Assembly: GCA_012960475.1 (NCBI GenBank)
Contig: DUBE01000043.1
Location: 124,001-188,000, forward strand
Reading direction: 5' to 3'
DNA length: 64,000 nucleotides
Source: Planctomycetota bacterium
GTDB lineage: Bacteria; Planctomycetota; UBA1135; GCA-002686595
The stretch's first letter is position 1; each line of letters starts with the position of its first letter. Shown in pieces: positions 55,648 through 64,000 of this stretch. The notes under the pieces are model-generated. The model ran no database searches and had not been told where the DNA came from. It was given only the letters and a program-made list of their open reading frames with translations. The position numbers and the translations under genes are program-made.

Positions 55648-57042
55648 ATGCAATTCTCGGTCAACAAGGAGTTGCTTGAGCGCTACACCACGAGTGCCCC
55701 ACGCTACACCAGCTATCCCACTGCCATTGACTGGATAGCGGACTCCTTTGATCCTGCCGACTACGCCCAGCACCTGACCAACGCTGCGACAGCAAACACC
55801 GATCCCCTTTCGGTGTACATTCACATTCCGTTTTGCGCAGAGATGTGTCTTTACTGCGGGTGCAATGTAGTCATCACCCGCCGAGAAGATCGCGTGGAGC
55901 GTTACCTCGATCAACTTGAAGCAGAGTTCGAACGCGTGGGTGCCACTGGCATCGGCATACGGCCCGTACATCAGTACCATTGGGGCGGCGGCACACCCAC
56001 ACACCTGACCTGCGAACAGATCCGCCGTGTCCACGGGATGTTCACCAGAATCTTCACCTTGACTCCGGATGCAGAGCTAGCGATTGAAGTAGACCCGCGA
56101 GTCACCACCCGAGAACAACTTGAAGTACTGACCGAGTTAGGCTTCAACCGTATCTCCATGGGAGTACAAGACTTCGACCACAAGGTGCAGGAAGCAGCCA
56201 AGCGCATACAGCCCAAGGAAATCACTGTCCGCCTGGTGCAGGACGCTCGCGAACTTGGCATGAGATCGGTCAACCTGGACTTGATCTATGGCCTGCCGCA
56301 CCAGTCACGCAGTCTGTTCGCTGAAACGGTCCAGGAAACCCTGGCCCTCCGCCCTGAGCGCGTGGCTCTCTTCCACTACGCTCATGTCCCCTGGTTGAAG
56401 AAGCACCAAACCGCGATGGACATGGACGCAGCGCCCTCCAGTGAGGAGAAAATCGAGATCTTCCTGGATTCCGTCAAAGCCTTCCAGGACGCAGGGTATG
56501 AGTACCTGGGGCTCGATCACTTCGCCCTACCCGATGACGAACTCGCAGTGGCTCTCAAGAACCGCACGCTGCATCGCAACTTCATGGGTTACACCACGCA
56601 TACAGGCGGTGAAATGGTCTCTTTTGGAGTCTCCTCCATCAGTGAAGTGGACGGCTGCTTTGTACAAAATCACCATGCAGAAGTCGATTACCTCAAGGCC
56701 ATTGAAGCAGGCGAACTGGCGGCCCTTCGAGGACACAAGATGAGTCCCGAAGATTGTTTACGCCGGGATGTGATCCTGGGCTTGATGTGCAACGGCTGGC
56801 TGGACAAGCAAGCCATTGAAACTCGCCACCAGATCGCCTTTGACGAGTTTTTTGCCGAGCAGCTCAAGGCCCTCGTTCCCATGCAAGATGACGGGCTGGT
56901 GCGACTGCACACCAATGCTATCGAGCTGACTTCGATAGGCCAGATGTTCATGCGCAACGTAGCTGTTCATTTTGACAGCTATTTTGCTACACGCCAGGGA
57001 CAGGGCAAGACAGGAGAGGGGACTTTCAGCAAGACCCTCTAG
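55648..57042 (+). CDS. hemN: Oxygen-independent coproporphyrinogen III dehydrogenase (radical SAM)
   Basis: A 464-residue radical-SAM enzyme that converts coproporphyrinogen III to protoporphyrinogen IX without O2. The 4Fe-4S binding motif is HIPFCAEMCLYCGCNVV (C-x3-C-x2-C-x-C), the HemN form with the extra Cys. YTSYPTA near the start and WGGGTP and GVQDFD later are also HemN-specific. The start ATG at 55648 lies 2 nt after the hemE stop, so the two are tightly linked. The full length and CxGC distinguish it from HemW-like relatives. Confidence 0.94.
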   Translation: MQFSVNKELLERYTTSAPRYTSYPTAIDWIADSFDPADYAQHLTNAATANTDPLSVYIHIPFCAEMCLYCGCNVVITRREDRVERYLDQLEAEFERVGATGIGIRPVHQYHWGGGTPTHLTCEQIRRVHGMFTRIFTLTPDAELAIEVDPRVTTREQLEVLTELGFNRISMGVQDFDHKVQEAAKRIQPKEITVRLVQDARELGMRSVNLDLIYGLPHQSRSLFAETVQETLALRPERVALFHYAHVPWLKKHQTAMDMDAAPSSEEKIEIFLDSVKAFQDAGYEYLGLDHFALPDDELAVALKNRTLHRNFMGYTTHTGGEMVSFGVSSISEVDGCFVQNHHAEVDYLKAIEAGELAALRGHKMSPEDCLRRDVILGLMCNGWLDKQAIETRHQIAFDEFFAEQLKALVPMQDDGLVRLHTNAIELTSIGQMFMRNVAVHFDSYFATRQGQGKTGEGTFSKTL

Positions 57043-57046
57043 GCCG

Positions 57047-58486
57047 ATGCAAGAAACCCACGGTGCAATTGTAATTGGCGCAGGCGCCACGGGTCTGGCT
57101 TGTGCCCACACCCTGCATCGCTCTGGGGTCAAGGTTCTCTGCCTCGACAGCGCGCGTAATCCAGGCGGCGTCATGAGCACACACCAGGAGGGAGACTTCT
57201 TGTTCGAACAGGGACCAAACACAATCCCTGCCAGTGCAACCACCTTTCGCCGCCTGACCCAAGAGACGGGTCTACTTGATCGATTGATACCCTCTAGTTC
57301 AGCCGCATCACTGCGGCTGGTCTATCGCAACGGACACCTCCATCCCCTACCCAACAGCCCTATGGGCTTTGTGCGGTCCAAACTGCTTTCCACGAAAGGA
57401 AAGCTACACCTGATGACCGAACCCCTACGACCTATGACAAGGGTCAGCCGTCTTGACACGGAACCTTCCCTTGAAGAGTTCTTGATCGACCGCCTGGGTA
57501 GCGAGGCAGCCACTGTCTTGGGTAGCGCCTTTGTGCGTGGAGTCTATGCAGCAGACCTGACAGAGCTCGGAGCGCGCAGCGCCTTCCCGCGCGTATTCAA
57601 TCTGGCCAATGATGCAGGCGGCCTGGTTCGCGCCATGCTCAGGGCTCGCAAGGTCGCGAAGAGCCAACCAATCGAGCTCCCGCCCGGGCCTAACTTTCCC
57701 CAGGGCAGTTTGCTTTCCTTTCCCACCGGCCTGAGAGAGTTGCCTTTGGCCCTAGCTAGGGGGCTTGGAAAACACATGCAACTGGGTCGGTGCGTCACGG
57801 AAATCGAGCGGGGTCCCAAGGGATGGCTGGTAACTGTCGAAGATGGAGCTACCTTCAGAACCGAAACAATTGTGCTTGCTACAGGCCCCAGGGATGCTCA
57901 CGGTCTACTGGCCATGACCACTCCCGAGCGCACGGATGTCCGACCGTTGCTCGACTTGCCCACAGCGAATATCTCCGTAGTACACCTGGGGCTCTCACAA
58001 GCAAGCCTACCCCCCGCCTTTGGATTCCTCGTGCCCGCCAAAGCAGAGCCCAGGGAATCAGCGCCTCGCTTGCTGGGAGCTCTCTTCCCGTCCAACATCT
58101 TTGCCGGTCGAGCACCAGCTGGCGGTGCTGTTGTCAGCGCAATTTATCACAGCCACAGCCTGACGGGCCTGGACACCAAAGGGGCTGTGGAACTCACGTT
58201 GGAGGACCTGAAGCGAGGCCTGGGGCACTCGCCAGGAGGCCTCAAGACAGCCCGGATCCACCACTGGAAAGGCGTAATACCTCGCTACGGAGTAAATCAC
58301 GACAGGATCATCGCCAAGCTGCATGACACGGTTCGGAGGGCCTTACCCAAGCTGGTCATGGCAGGAACCTGGACCGGGGGAGTCTCGGTGGAAGATCGCC
58401 TAAACACAGGGGTTGAGGCTGCGGGTGAAGTCCACGCTATGGTGGACGGTGTGAACAAGGCAAGCCTCAAGCAGGCTGACGCATGA
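57047..58486 (+). CDS. hemY: Protoporphyrinogen oxidase, HemY/HemG flavin type
   Basis: A 479-residue FAD enzyme that oxidises protoporphyrinogen IX to protoporphyrin IX. The dinucleotide fold is at the start (AIVIGAGATGLACAHTLH), with GGVMSTHQEGDFLFEQGPNT next, typical of this oxidase. The C-terminal flavin contact is WTGGVSVEDRLNTGVEAAGEV. The start ATG at 57047 is used because the frame extends upstream into hemN. It sits 4 nt after hemN. Oxidase and HemN being co-coded is compatible with use of both O2-free and O2-using steps, though HemY-type enzymes can work with other acceptors. Confidence 0.93.
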   Translation: MQETHGAIVIGAGATGLACAHTLHRSGVKVLCLDSARNPGGVMSTHQEGDFLFEQGPNTIPASATTFRRLTQETGLLDRLIPSSSAASLRLVYRNGHLHPLPNSPMGFVRSKLLSTKGKLHLMTEPLRPMTRVSRLDTEPSLEEFLIDRLGSEAATVLGSAFVRGVYAADLTELGARSAFPRVFNLANDAGGLVRAMLRARKVAKSQPIELPPGPNFPQGSLLSFPTGLRELPLALARGLGKHMQLGRCVTEIERGPKGWLVTVEDGATFRTETIVLATGPRDAHGLLAMTTPERTDVRPLLDLPTANISVVHLGLSQASLPPAFGFLVPAKAEPRESAPRLLGALFPSNIFAGRAPAGGAVVSAIYHSHSLTGLDTKGAVELTLEDLKRGLGHSPGGLKTARIHHWKGVIPRYGVNHDRIIAKLHDTVRRALPKLVMAGTWTGGVSVEDRLNTGVEAAGEVHAMVDGVNKASLKQADA

Positions 58487-59307
58487 ACCTCACCCAACCA
58501 CTGACAGTCCTGCTGCCGCTACTGTATTTCTTGGCAGCCTCCCTCTATGGCATGGCCTATGCCGGAGACAAGCAACCCACCTGGTCCACCCGGGCGCAGC
58601 GCAGCGTGCTGCTCTTGGCCATGGCAAGTCACCTGTGGCTCTTTTGGGTGCATGCCACCAAGAGTGATGTGTTCCCTGTCCAAGGTGTGACCCTGACGAT
58701 TTCCGCAGTGGCCTTGACCACTGCGATGCTCTTTCGCTTCTTGACCATTCGCACTCCGCAAGCTTCGGTTGGAACATTGGTCCTGAGCTGCGTGGGGTGC
58801 TTGCAGTTGATTGCATCTGCCTTTGGCCCAATGACCGCAGGAGAAGGCGCTACCCCAAGAGACGCTATCGCGATCTTGCACATACTGATGATGTTGCTGG
58901 CTTCTGCGGCATTGATCCTCTCAGGCGCCTATGGCTGGTTGCACCTGGTGCAATATCGTCAGATGAGGCGCAGGGTGTTTGGCTCTCTGTTTCGCAACCT
59001 GCCATCGTTGGAGTTGCTCTCAAGCATGGTACGGCGCACGGCTCTGGCAGGTTTTATCTGCCTGACCTTGGGACTGAATGTGGGTATCGGTCTAGGACAT
59101 GCCCGACCAGTACATGAATTCCGCTATGGAGACCCACAAGTAATCCTGATCATAGGCCTCTGGGTCTACTTCGGAGTGATCGCTTTCTCTCGCCGCATAC
59201 CAGGGCTCAACGCGCGGCGTGCCTCGACCATGGCTATCGGCGGCCTCCTGGCTTTGCTCACATCTCTGGCCCTGATGGCAACCAACCTCTCTTTCCACGC
59301 TTCCTGA
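58483..59307 (+). CDS. hemX: HemX/CcsA-type membrane protein
   Basis: A 274-residue integral membrane protein with eight or so segments, resembling HemX and the CcsA-type cytochrome c assembly proteins, which share a membrane core. The HILMMLLASAALILSGAYGW stretch is the family-like part. In other bacteria hemX lies beside hemA and its product lowers HemA levels. The position between hemY and hemA fits that arrangement, but regulation here is inferred. The ATG overlaps the hemY stop by 4 nt. Confidence 0.75.
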   Translation: MNLTQPLTVLLPLLYFLAASLYGMAYAGDKQPTWSTRAQRSVLLLAMASHLWLFWVHATKSDVFPVQGVTLTISAVALTTAMLFRFLTIRTPQASVGTLVLSCVGCLQLIASAFGPMTAGEGATPRDAIAILHILMMLLASAALILSGAYGWLHLVQYRQMRRRVFGSLFRNLPSLELLSSMVRRTALAGFICLTLGLNVGIGLGHARPVHEFRYGDPQVILIIGLWVYFGVIAFSRRIPGLNARRASTMAIGGLLALLTSLALMATNLSFHAS

Positions 59308-60548
59308 TGGACCAGTTCGAAGAGATCGTCCTACTCGGATTGTCACATCGCTCTGCGGAAGTAGCCGTGCGAGAACAGTACGCGGTACAACCGGATGATG
59401 TCTCACGCTTGCTGCAGGAACTACTCGACCAAGAGGGTATTGAAGAAGCCTTGCTGCTCTCAACCTGCAACCGAACCGAAATCTTGGTTCACTGCTCGCA
59501 CGATTGTGATGCAACAGAACTACTGCGCTTCAAGTTCTTTCGTAATCTTGAGCCCAACAGCACCTACGAACACCGTGGCGTCCGAGCAATCATTCACCTC
59601 TACCGCACGGCCGCTGGACTGGACAGCCAGGTCGTGGGGGAAAGTGAAATCTTGGGCCAGATGCGAAGAGCCGGAGAGGTAGCTCGCCAGGTGAACGGCT
59701 TGGGACGCGTCTTGGAACCGCTGATACAGCAAGCTCTGGCGGCTGGCAAGCACGTACGCACCGAAACCGGATTGGGCGAAGGCTCATTGAGCGTGGCCCG
59801 AGTAGCAGTCACCACCGCCGAGCATGTCTTTGGCGATCTTACCGATCGCCGCATCGTGATCGTAGGCGCTGGTGAAACTGGGCGGCTCTTGGGGCGCCAC
59901 CTCTTGGCATGTGGCGTCAAGAGGATTGACTTTGTCAACCGTACTCTTGAGAGCGCCGAAGAAGCTGTACGTGAAACCGGAGGCCGAGCACACTCCTTGA
60001 AGGATCTCGGCATGGCAATGGATGGGGCGGACTTGATTGCCACCTGTCTAGACGGCTCACCTGGAATAATCACCCCCGACCACTTCGACCAACGCGCTCT
60101 GGCCCGTCGCGACCAACCAACAGTTGTAATCGACCTCTCCGTTCCACGCGCAGTAGAAGAGAAGGTGAGAGACATCAATGGAGCCTTCTTGATCAATTTG
60201 GACGACCTCGACCCAGTGATCGAAAGCAACCGCAAGCAAAGAGGAGACGCCAGTGCCAGGGCCGACGAAATGCTGGTCAGCGAGGTTCACAAATTCCTCT
60301 CCCTGCGCACATATGCAAGCTTCCGTCCCGCCATCGCCGAATTACATCGAGGGTTCGAGGTCGCGCGAGAAGAAGTCCTTGATGGGGTCACCGGAGGATC
60401 AGCAGAGCCGCGAGAATTGGAAATCGCTCACGAATTGAGCCGGCGCCTGCTCGACGTGGCTCTGGGACAACTCAAGGAAGGAGCTCGAGCAGCACGCTCT
60501 GAAGAAGCCCTCGACCGTATGTACCAACGCTACCTCAAGAGCTTGTGA
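59307..60548 (+). CDS. hemA: Glutamyl-tRNA reductase
   Basis: A 413-residue enzyme reducing glutamyl-tRNA to glutamate-1-semialdehyde, the entry step of the C5 route to heme. The catalytic Cys is in LLLSTCNRTEI, with GLSHRSAEVAVRE just before it. The NADPH domain has VGAGETGRLLGRHLLACG, and the dimerisation helix is at the end. The start is at the TGATG junction with hemX, so initiation is probably coupled. Confidence 0.95.
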   Translation: MDQFEEIVLLGLSHRSAEVAVREQYAVQPDDVSRLLQELLDQEGIEEALLLSTCNRTEILVHCSHDCDATELLRFKFFRNLEPNSTYEHRGVRAIIHLYRTAAGLDSQVVGESEILGQMRRAGEVARQVNGLGRVLEPLIQQALAAGKHVRTETGLGEGSLSVARVAVTTAEHVFGDLTDRRIVIVGAGETGRLLGRHLLACGVKRIDFVNRTLESAEEAVRETGGRAHSLKDLGMAMDGADLIATCLDGSPGIITPDHFDQRALARRDQPTVVIDLSVPRAVEEKVRDINGAFLINLDDLDPVIESNRKQRGDASARADEMLVSEVHKFLSLRTYASFRPAIAELHRGFEVAREEVLDGVTGGSAEPRELEIAHELSRRLLDVALGQLKEGARAARSEEALDRMYQRYLKSL

Positions 60549-61462
60549 ACCTCGTCCTTTCCACACGCCAAAGCCCTCTTGCTCTGTGGCAAGCTGAAGA
60601 AGCCAAGCGGCTGATTGAAGACCGCCACAACCATGTAAATGTAAGTCTGCTTCCGGTGAGTTCCAGCGCCGATCAGGACCAGTCCACGGCCCTCTCCCGC
60701 TTCGGACGGGTGGGTATCTTCACCGCCGAGGTAGATTGCGCTTTGCTGACCGAACGAGCTCATGTGGGAGTTCACAGTCTGAAGGACTTGACCACCAAGA
60801 TTGAAGAGGGCCTCTGTCTGGCTGGTGTGCTACCCAGTGGCCCGCCCGAAGATGTACTGATAACCATGGACGGGCGCATGCTTGACGATCTGGTTCCCGG
60901 TTCGCGCGTTGCCACCAGCAGCCCACGCCGCAAGGCCCAGCTGCTCGCCTTGCGTCCTGACTTGACCGTATTGGAAATCCGCGGCAACATCCAAACCCGA
61001 TTGAATCGACTTGAGGAGGGTCACGCGGACGGTCTGCTGATGGCCCACGCGGGCCTGGTGCGCCTGGGCCTCGGCAACCGCATCAGCGAGGTGTTGAATG
61101 TGGAAACCTTTCTGCCCGCCGCTGGCCAAGGAATCGTGGGTCTCACCACCCGCGCGACTGACACAGAAACGCAGAACCTCGTTGATAATCTCACAAATGA
61201 TGGCACTGATCTACGTGCCGAAGCTGAACGAACCTTCATCCACGCCCTCGGCGCCGGATGCACCGCACCGCTCGGGGTACTCTGCACCAAGGAAATCGGG
61301 CGCCTGCGCCTACGGGCACAGATCCTCTCTCTAGACGGGAAACGAAAGATTGCAGGTGACATGTCAGGCAACAATGAACATCCCCGAGAAATCGGACTCA
61401 CCCTGGCCAAGGAGCTTCTGGAACAGGGCGCCATTGAGTTGATTGCGGAGGCACGTGAGTGA
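60545..61462 (+). CDS. hemC: Hydroxymethylbilane synthase (porphobilinogen deaminase)
   Basis: A 305-residue enzyme that condenses four porphobilinogens through a covalent dipyrromethane cofactor. The cofactor cysteine is in LGAGCTAPLGVL. The start LVLSTRQSPLALWQAEEAKR, the segments GVHSLKDLTT and TSSPRRKAQLL and the RGNIQTRLNRLEEG block are all conserved. Length is close to the family's 310. A GTG start at 60545 overlaps the hemA stop. Confidence 0.95.
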   Translation: MNLVLSTRQSPLALWQAEEAKRLIEDRHNHVNVSLLPVSSSADQDQSTALSRFGRVGIFTAEVDCALLTERAHVGVHSLKDLTTKIEEGLCLAGVLPSGPPEDVLITMDGRMLDDLVPGSRVATSSPRRKAQLLALRPDLTVLEIRGNIQTRLNRLEEGHADGLLMAHAGLVRLGLGNRISEVLNVETFLPAAGQGIVGLTTRATDTETQNLVDNLTNDGTDLRAEAERTFIHALGAGCTAPLGVLCTKEIGRLRLRAQILSLDGKRKIAGDMSGNNEHPREIGLTLAKELLEQGAIELIAEARE

Positions 61463-62160
61463 GTGAGCGCTGGAGCCTCCTCTTGACGGGGCCAATTCAA
61501 AGCCCTGGGGACTGGGAAGAGGCTGTACGCAAGGCTGGTTGGGAAAGCGTCAGTCACCCCTTGCTCCAACGCACCACTCTGCCCATGCAGGACGAGCCAC
61601 AAGAACGCCCTGATTGGATCACGATAACTTCCACGGGCGCTCTGCCCGCCCTGATTGAAGCACGTGATGCAGGCGCAGAATGGTGCAAGGCTCCTTTGGC
61701 TGTAGTCGGAGAACGCAGCGCACAGATCCTTGCCGCGGAAGGTCTCGAAGTTGCTCTGACCGCGACCGGTGGCGCCGCTGGCAGTCTGGCCCAAACCCTC
61801 TGCTCGGAAGCTGCGAAGGATTCCCATGTACTCTGGCTGCGGGGCGAGCGGGCAAGAGACCTTGGAGATCAGCTAAGAGCTGGCGGCCTACATGTGGACG
61901 AGCGGATTGTCTACCGCACCATACCAGCGCCCCAATTGACAGCGCCTCTGACGGATGTGGTGTTTTTCGCCGCCCCGGAGGCTGTGGAGATCTGGTGCGC
62001 TGAGCAACACGAATTTCGCCCCGCTGCCCTGGCCATGGGCTGGACGACACTGGACGCTCTGCAAGCCAATCAAGAGCACTTCTCTATGACCCTTCCATTG
62101 GCATCGCCGCAGCCGGCGTCCCTTACCCTGGCCCTCGAAGCCATTGCCACCAACAAGTGA
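61459..62160 (+). CDS. hemD: Uroporphyrinogen-III synthase
   Basis: A 233-residue protein. Uroporphyrinogen-III synthases are poorly conserved; support comes from ITSTGALPALIEA near residue 55 and WLRGERARDLGDQLRAGG followed by ERIVYRT (about residues 125-155), the usual HemD blocks, plus the position between hemC and hemL. The end VVFFAAPEAVEIWC is also HemD-like. GTG at 61459 overlaps the hemC stop. Confidence 0.85.
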   Translation: MSERWSLLLTGPIQSPGDWEEAVRKAGWESVSHPLLQRTTLPMQDEPQERPDWITITSTGALPALIEARDAGAEWCKAPLAVVGERSAQILAAEGLEVALTATGGAAGSLAQTLCSEAAKDSHVLWLRGERARDLGDQLRAGGLHVDERIVYRTIPAPQLTAPLTDVVFFAAPEAVEIWCAEQHEFRPAALAMGWTTLDALQANQEHFSMTLPLASPQPASLTLALEAIATNK

Positions 62161-62161
62161 T

Positions 62162-63436
62162 ATGCGTCTCGATCAAAGTGAAACGATTTTTGCCCAGGCC
62201 CAGAACCTGATTCCAGGTGGAGTGAACTCCCCGGTGCGGGCCTATTCTTCCGTGGGGGGTACGCCGCCTCACCTCAAGAGCGGTAAGGGGCCCCTGGTCA
62301 CGGACGAAGATGGCAACGAGTATGTAGACATGGTCCTCTCCTACGGCCCTCTGATCCTGGGCCATGGAGACGAAGAGGTCAAGGAAGCCCTACACGCTGC
62401 GGTCGAGAGTGGCACCGCCTTTGGCGCACCCACCCGAGCGGAACTCACCATCGCCCAGGCAATCTGCGAGCGCGTGGATCCGGTGGAAATGGTGAGGCTG
62501 GTGAACAGCGGAACCGAGGCAACCCTATCCGCCGCGCGCCTGGCACGAGCCACCACCGATCGCAATCGCATCATCAAGTTCAACGGCTGTTACCACGGTC
62601 ATGGAGATTCGTTTCTGGTGCGAGCAGGTTCGGGGGGCCTGACCCTGGGCGCTCCCGATTCCCCGGGCGTGCCCCGGAGTCTGGCAGAGTTGACCCTGAT
62701 TGCGGAATACAACGATCTCTCCAGCACGAGTTCCCTCTTCGAAGCCCACGGCAACGACATCGCCGCCATCATCGTGGAACCAGTAGCGGGGAACATGGGA
62801 CTGATACCCCCAGAACCAGGATTCCTGCAAGGACTGCGCGATCTATGCGACAACCACGGAGCGCTCCTGGTTTTCGATGAAGTCATGACCGGCTTCCGCG
62901 TAGCTGCTGGCGGCTACCAGCAAATCTGCAAAATCAAACCGGATCTCATCTGCATGGGCAAGGTGATCGGAGGCGGCTTGCCCATCGGCGCCTATGGCGG
63001 CCGGCGAGACTTGATGAAAGAGATATCACCGGCGGGGGATGTCTATCAGGCAGGCACCTTGAGCGGAAATCCGCTCGCAGTGGCAGCGGGAACAAAGACC
63101 CTGGAGATCCTGGGTCGTAAGGGGGTCTATCAAGGCCTTGAGGAATCCTCCCAGCGCCTGGCCTCAGGCATTGAAGAGATCTTCGCCCGCCACGGCAGGC
63201 CCGGACGCGTGCAACGGCAAGGGTCCATGATGTGCCTCTATCTTACCGATTCGCCAGTGCGCAATCTAAACGAGGTCAACGGCACCGACCGGGAATCCTG
63301 GATCACATTCTTTCGCTCCATGCTGGAACACGGAATTCTGCTGCCGCCCTCGCCTTATGAGGCCTGGTTCCTATCCACCAAACATGATGAGCCCACGGTC
63401 ACGCGCATTCTGGAAGCGGTGGATCGTTCCCTCTAG
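62162..63436 (+). CDS. hemL: Glutamate-1-semialdehyde 2,1-aminomutase
   Basis: A 424-residue PLP enzyme that turns glutamate-1-semialdehyde into 5-aminolevulinate, the second C5 step. Conserved parts are LIPGGVNSPVRAYSSVGG, VNSGTEATLSAARLAR, NGCYHGHGDSFL, LLVFDEVMTGFRVAAGG and the PLP lysine in CMGKVIGGGLPIGAYGG. The start at 62162 follows the hemD stop by 1 nt. Its place at the end of the operon completes the pathway from tRNA except for hemB and hemH. It ends in a CTAG shared with the next gene. Confidence 0.95.
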   Translation: MRLDQSETIFAQAQNLIPGGVNSPVRAYSSVGGTPPHLKSGKGPLVTDEDGNEYVDMVLSYGPLILGHGDEEVKEALHAAVESGTAFGAPTRAELTIAQAICERVDPVEMVRLVNSGTEATLSAARLARATTDRNRIIKFNGCYHGHGDSFLVRAGSGGLTLGAPDSPGVPRSLAELTLIAEYNDLSSTSSLFEAHGNDIAAIIVEPVAGNMGLIPPEPGFLQGLRDLCDNHGALLVFDEVMTGFRVAAGGYQQICKIKPDLICMGKVIGGGLPIGAYGGRRDLMKEISPAGDVYQAGTLSGNPLAVAAGTKTLEILGRKGVYQGLEESSQRLASGIEEIFARHGRPGRVQRQGSMMCLYLTDSPVRNLNEVNGTDRESWITFFRSMLEHGILLPPSPYEAWFLSTKHDEPTVTRILEAVDRSL

Positions 63437-64000
63437 AAACCCTCGATCACTTCCAGAACTTCGGGGCCTGGAACTTTGACCTCTATCAAGCGAGCAACCT
63501 GCATGAAGCCCGCCACCTGATCTACACCGCAGATCCTACGCACGGCTTCCTCGCGCATGGAAGAAGGCACGGCCTTTTCCCAAGGCCCAGTACTTGCCAG
63601 CTTGGCCAGATCGGCAATGCGTTCTTTGACGAATTTCTGCACCTGAACGCCGCTGGGGCGCGGCAATTCAGCAAGACCACCAGAAATAGTTGTGCAGTAG
63701 GCGTTGCTCTCCAGGACACGAGCCTTTCTGCCCACTTGATGGGCAAAGAGCAGAGATCCCACTGTACCTAGGCCATGCACCAGCATTGTGTGCGGCCCAT
63801 GATCTAGAGCATAGATCAACTGTCCCTCTTGATCCTGAGGAGCAAGCCCCTTGCCCGCACCGCCCCCCATCAGACCAGTCACCACAGCACGGCCCAACAA
63901 GAACGAGGTACTGGGGGAACCAGTCGACCGAAACCGTGCCGGCGCCGCGCCGCCACCAGCAGCATCGGTCAAGATCCGCTCCCCGGTGCCCTTGACTATA
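63433..64000 (-). CDS. Unrecognised protein, C-terminal part
   Basis: The frame is open from the stop at 63433 to the window edge, at least 188 residues, with the start outside. A TTG at 63972 is an internal possibility. It is soluble, with LGTVGSLLFAHQVGRKARVLESNAYC near the middle and a charged helical end (EAVRRICGVDQVAGFMQVARLIEVKV). The start seems to have KGTGERILTDAAGGGAA, a Gly-rich phrase that might bind a nucleotide, but no family was identified. Convergent with hemL. Confidence 0.5.
   Translation of the reverse strand, partial: IVKGTGERILTDAAGGGAAPARFRSTGSPSTSFLLGRAVVTGLMGGGAGKGLAPQDQEGQLIYALDHGPHTMLVHGLGTVGSLLFAHQVGRKARVLESNAYCTTISGGLAELPRPSGVQVQKFVKERIADLAKLASTGPWEKAVPSSMREEAVRRICGVDQVAGFMQVARLIEVKVPGPEVLEVIEGF

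Overview
The window looks like a chromosomal segment of a GC-rich, didermic bacterium, most likely a member of the Planctomycetota. This is inferred without a database search. The grounds are four secreted proteins sharing a C-terminal domain that ends in Phe-Gln, an ECF sigma factor coupled to a membrane-anchored VWA protein, a sigma/zinc-finger anti-sigma/Spy-like trio, and a complete C5-type heme cluster with HemX. Genes are dense, many neighbours overlap by 4 nt (ATGA or GTGA), and several start codons lie only 5-9 nt after a -10-like hexamer. No insertion sequence, prophage, CRISPR array, tRNA or rRNA was seen.

Layout. 1-1.6 kb: end of bioA, a class IV aminotransferase and a DUF423 protein. 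1.9-5.7 kb: two tandem secreted esterases and a DUF2071-like protein. 5.7-9.4 kb: ECF sigma factor and a 1032-residue anti-sigma/VWA fusion. 9.6-11.6 kb: agmatinase-family enzyme and a Ca/Na exchanger. 11.7-16.3 kb: two secreted paralogues and a secreted GH13 enzyme. 16.3-24.2 kb: glutamine-amidotransferase hydrolase, membrane protein, aroB, membrane protein, carB. 24.2-28.1 kb (minus): ECF sigma, anti-sigma, Spy-like protein, PilM/GspL-like and PilO/GspM-like proteins. 28.2-38 kb: ribBA, HEAT-cyclophilin fusion, trypsin-like protease, purH, AlbA-type regulator, LVIVD-repeat secreted protein, carbonic anhydrase. 38-41.8 kb (minus): prfB, a thioredoxin-like selenoprotein and a DUF255 thioredoxin-domain protein. 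41.9-47.7 kb: sfsA, membrane protein, M1-type metallopeptidase, secreted LamG-like protein. 48.3-51.4 kb: three-gene signalling module ending in an NtrC-type sigma54 activator. 51.4-54.4 kb: FAD oxidoreductase, ispG, small membrane protein. 54.6-63.4 kb: hemE-hemN-hemY-hemX-hemA-hemC-hemD-hemL. 63.4-64 kb: end of an unrecognised gene.

The most notable find is at 40253-40654 on the minus strand. A thioredoxin-like gene reads through an in-frame TGA placed exactly where the first cysteine of a CxxC redox motif should be (UxxC). A hairpin matching the bacterial SECIS rules begins a few bases after the TGA. The gene sits just downstream of prfB, the UGA-specific release factor, which itself carries the classic programmed +1 frameshift (CTT TGA C preceded by GGAG). 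Two UGA recoding events therefore lie within about 1.3 kb of the same strand. An ordinary open-reading-frame call would annotate only an 82-residue fragment and would miss both this gene's N-terminus and the correct start of prfB.
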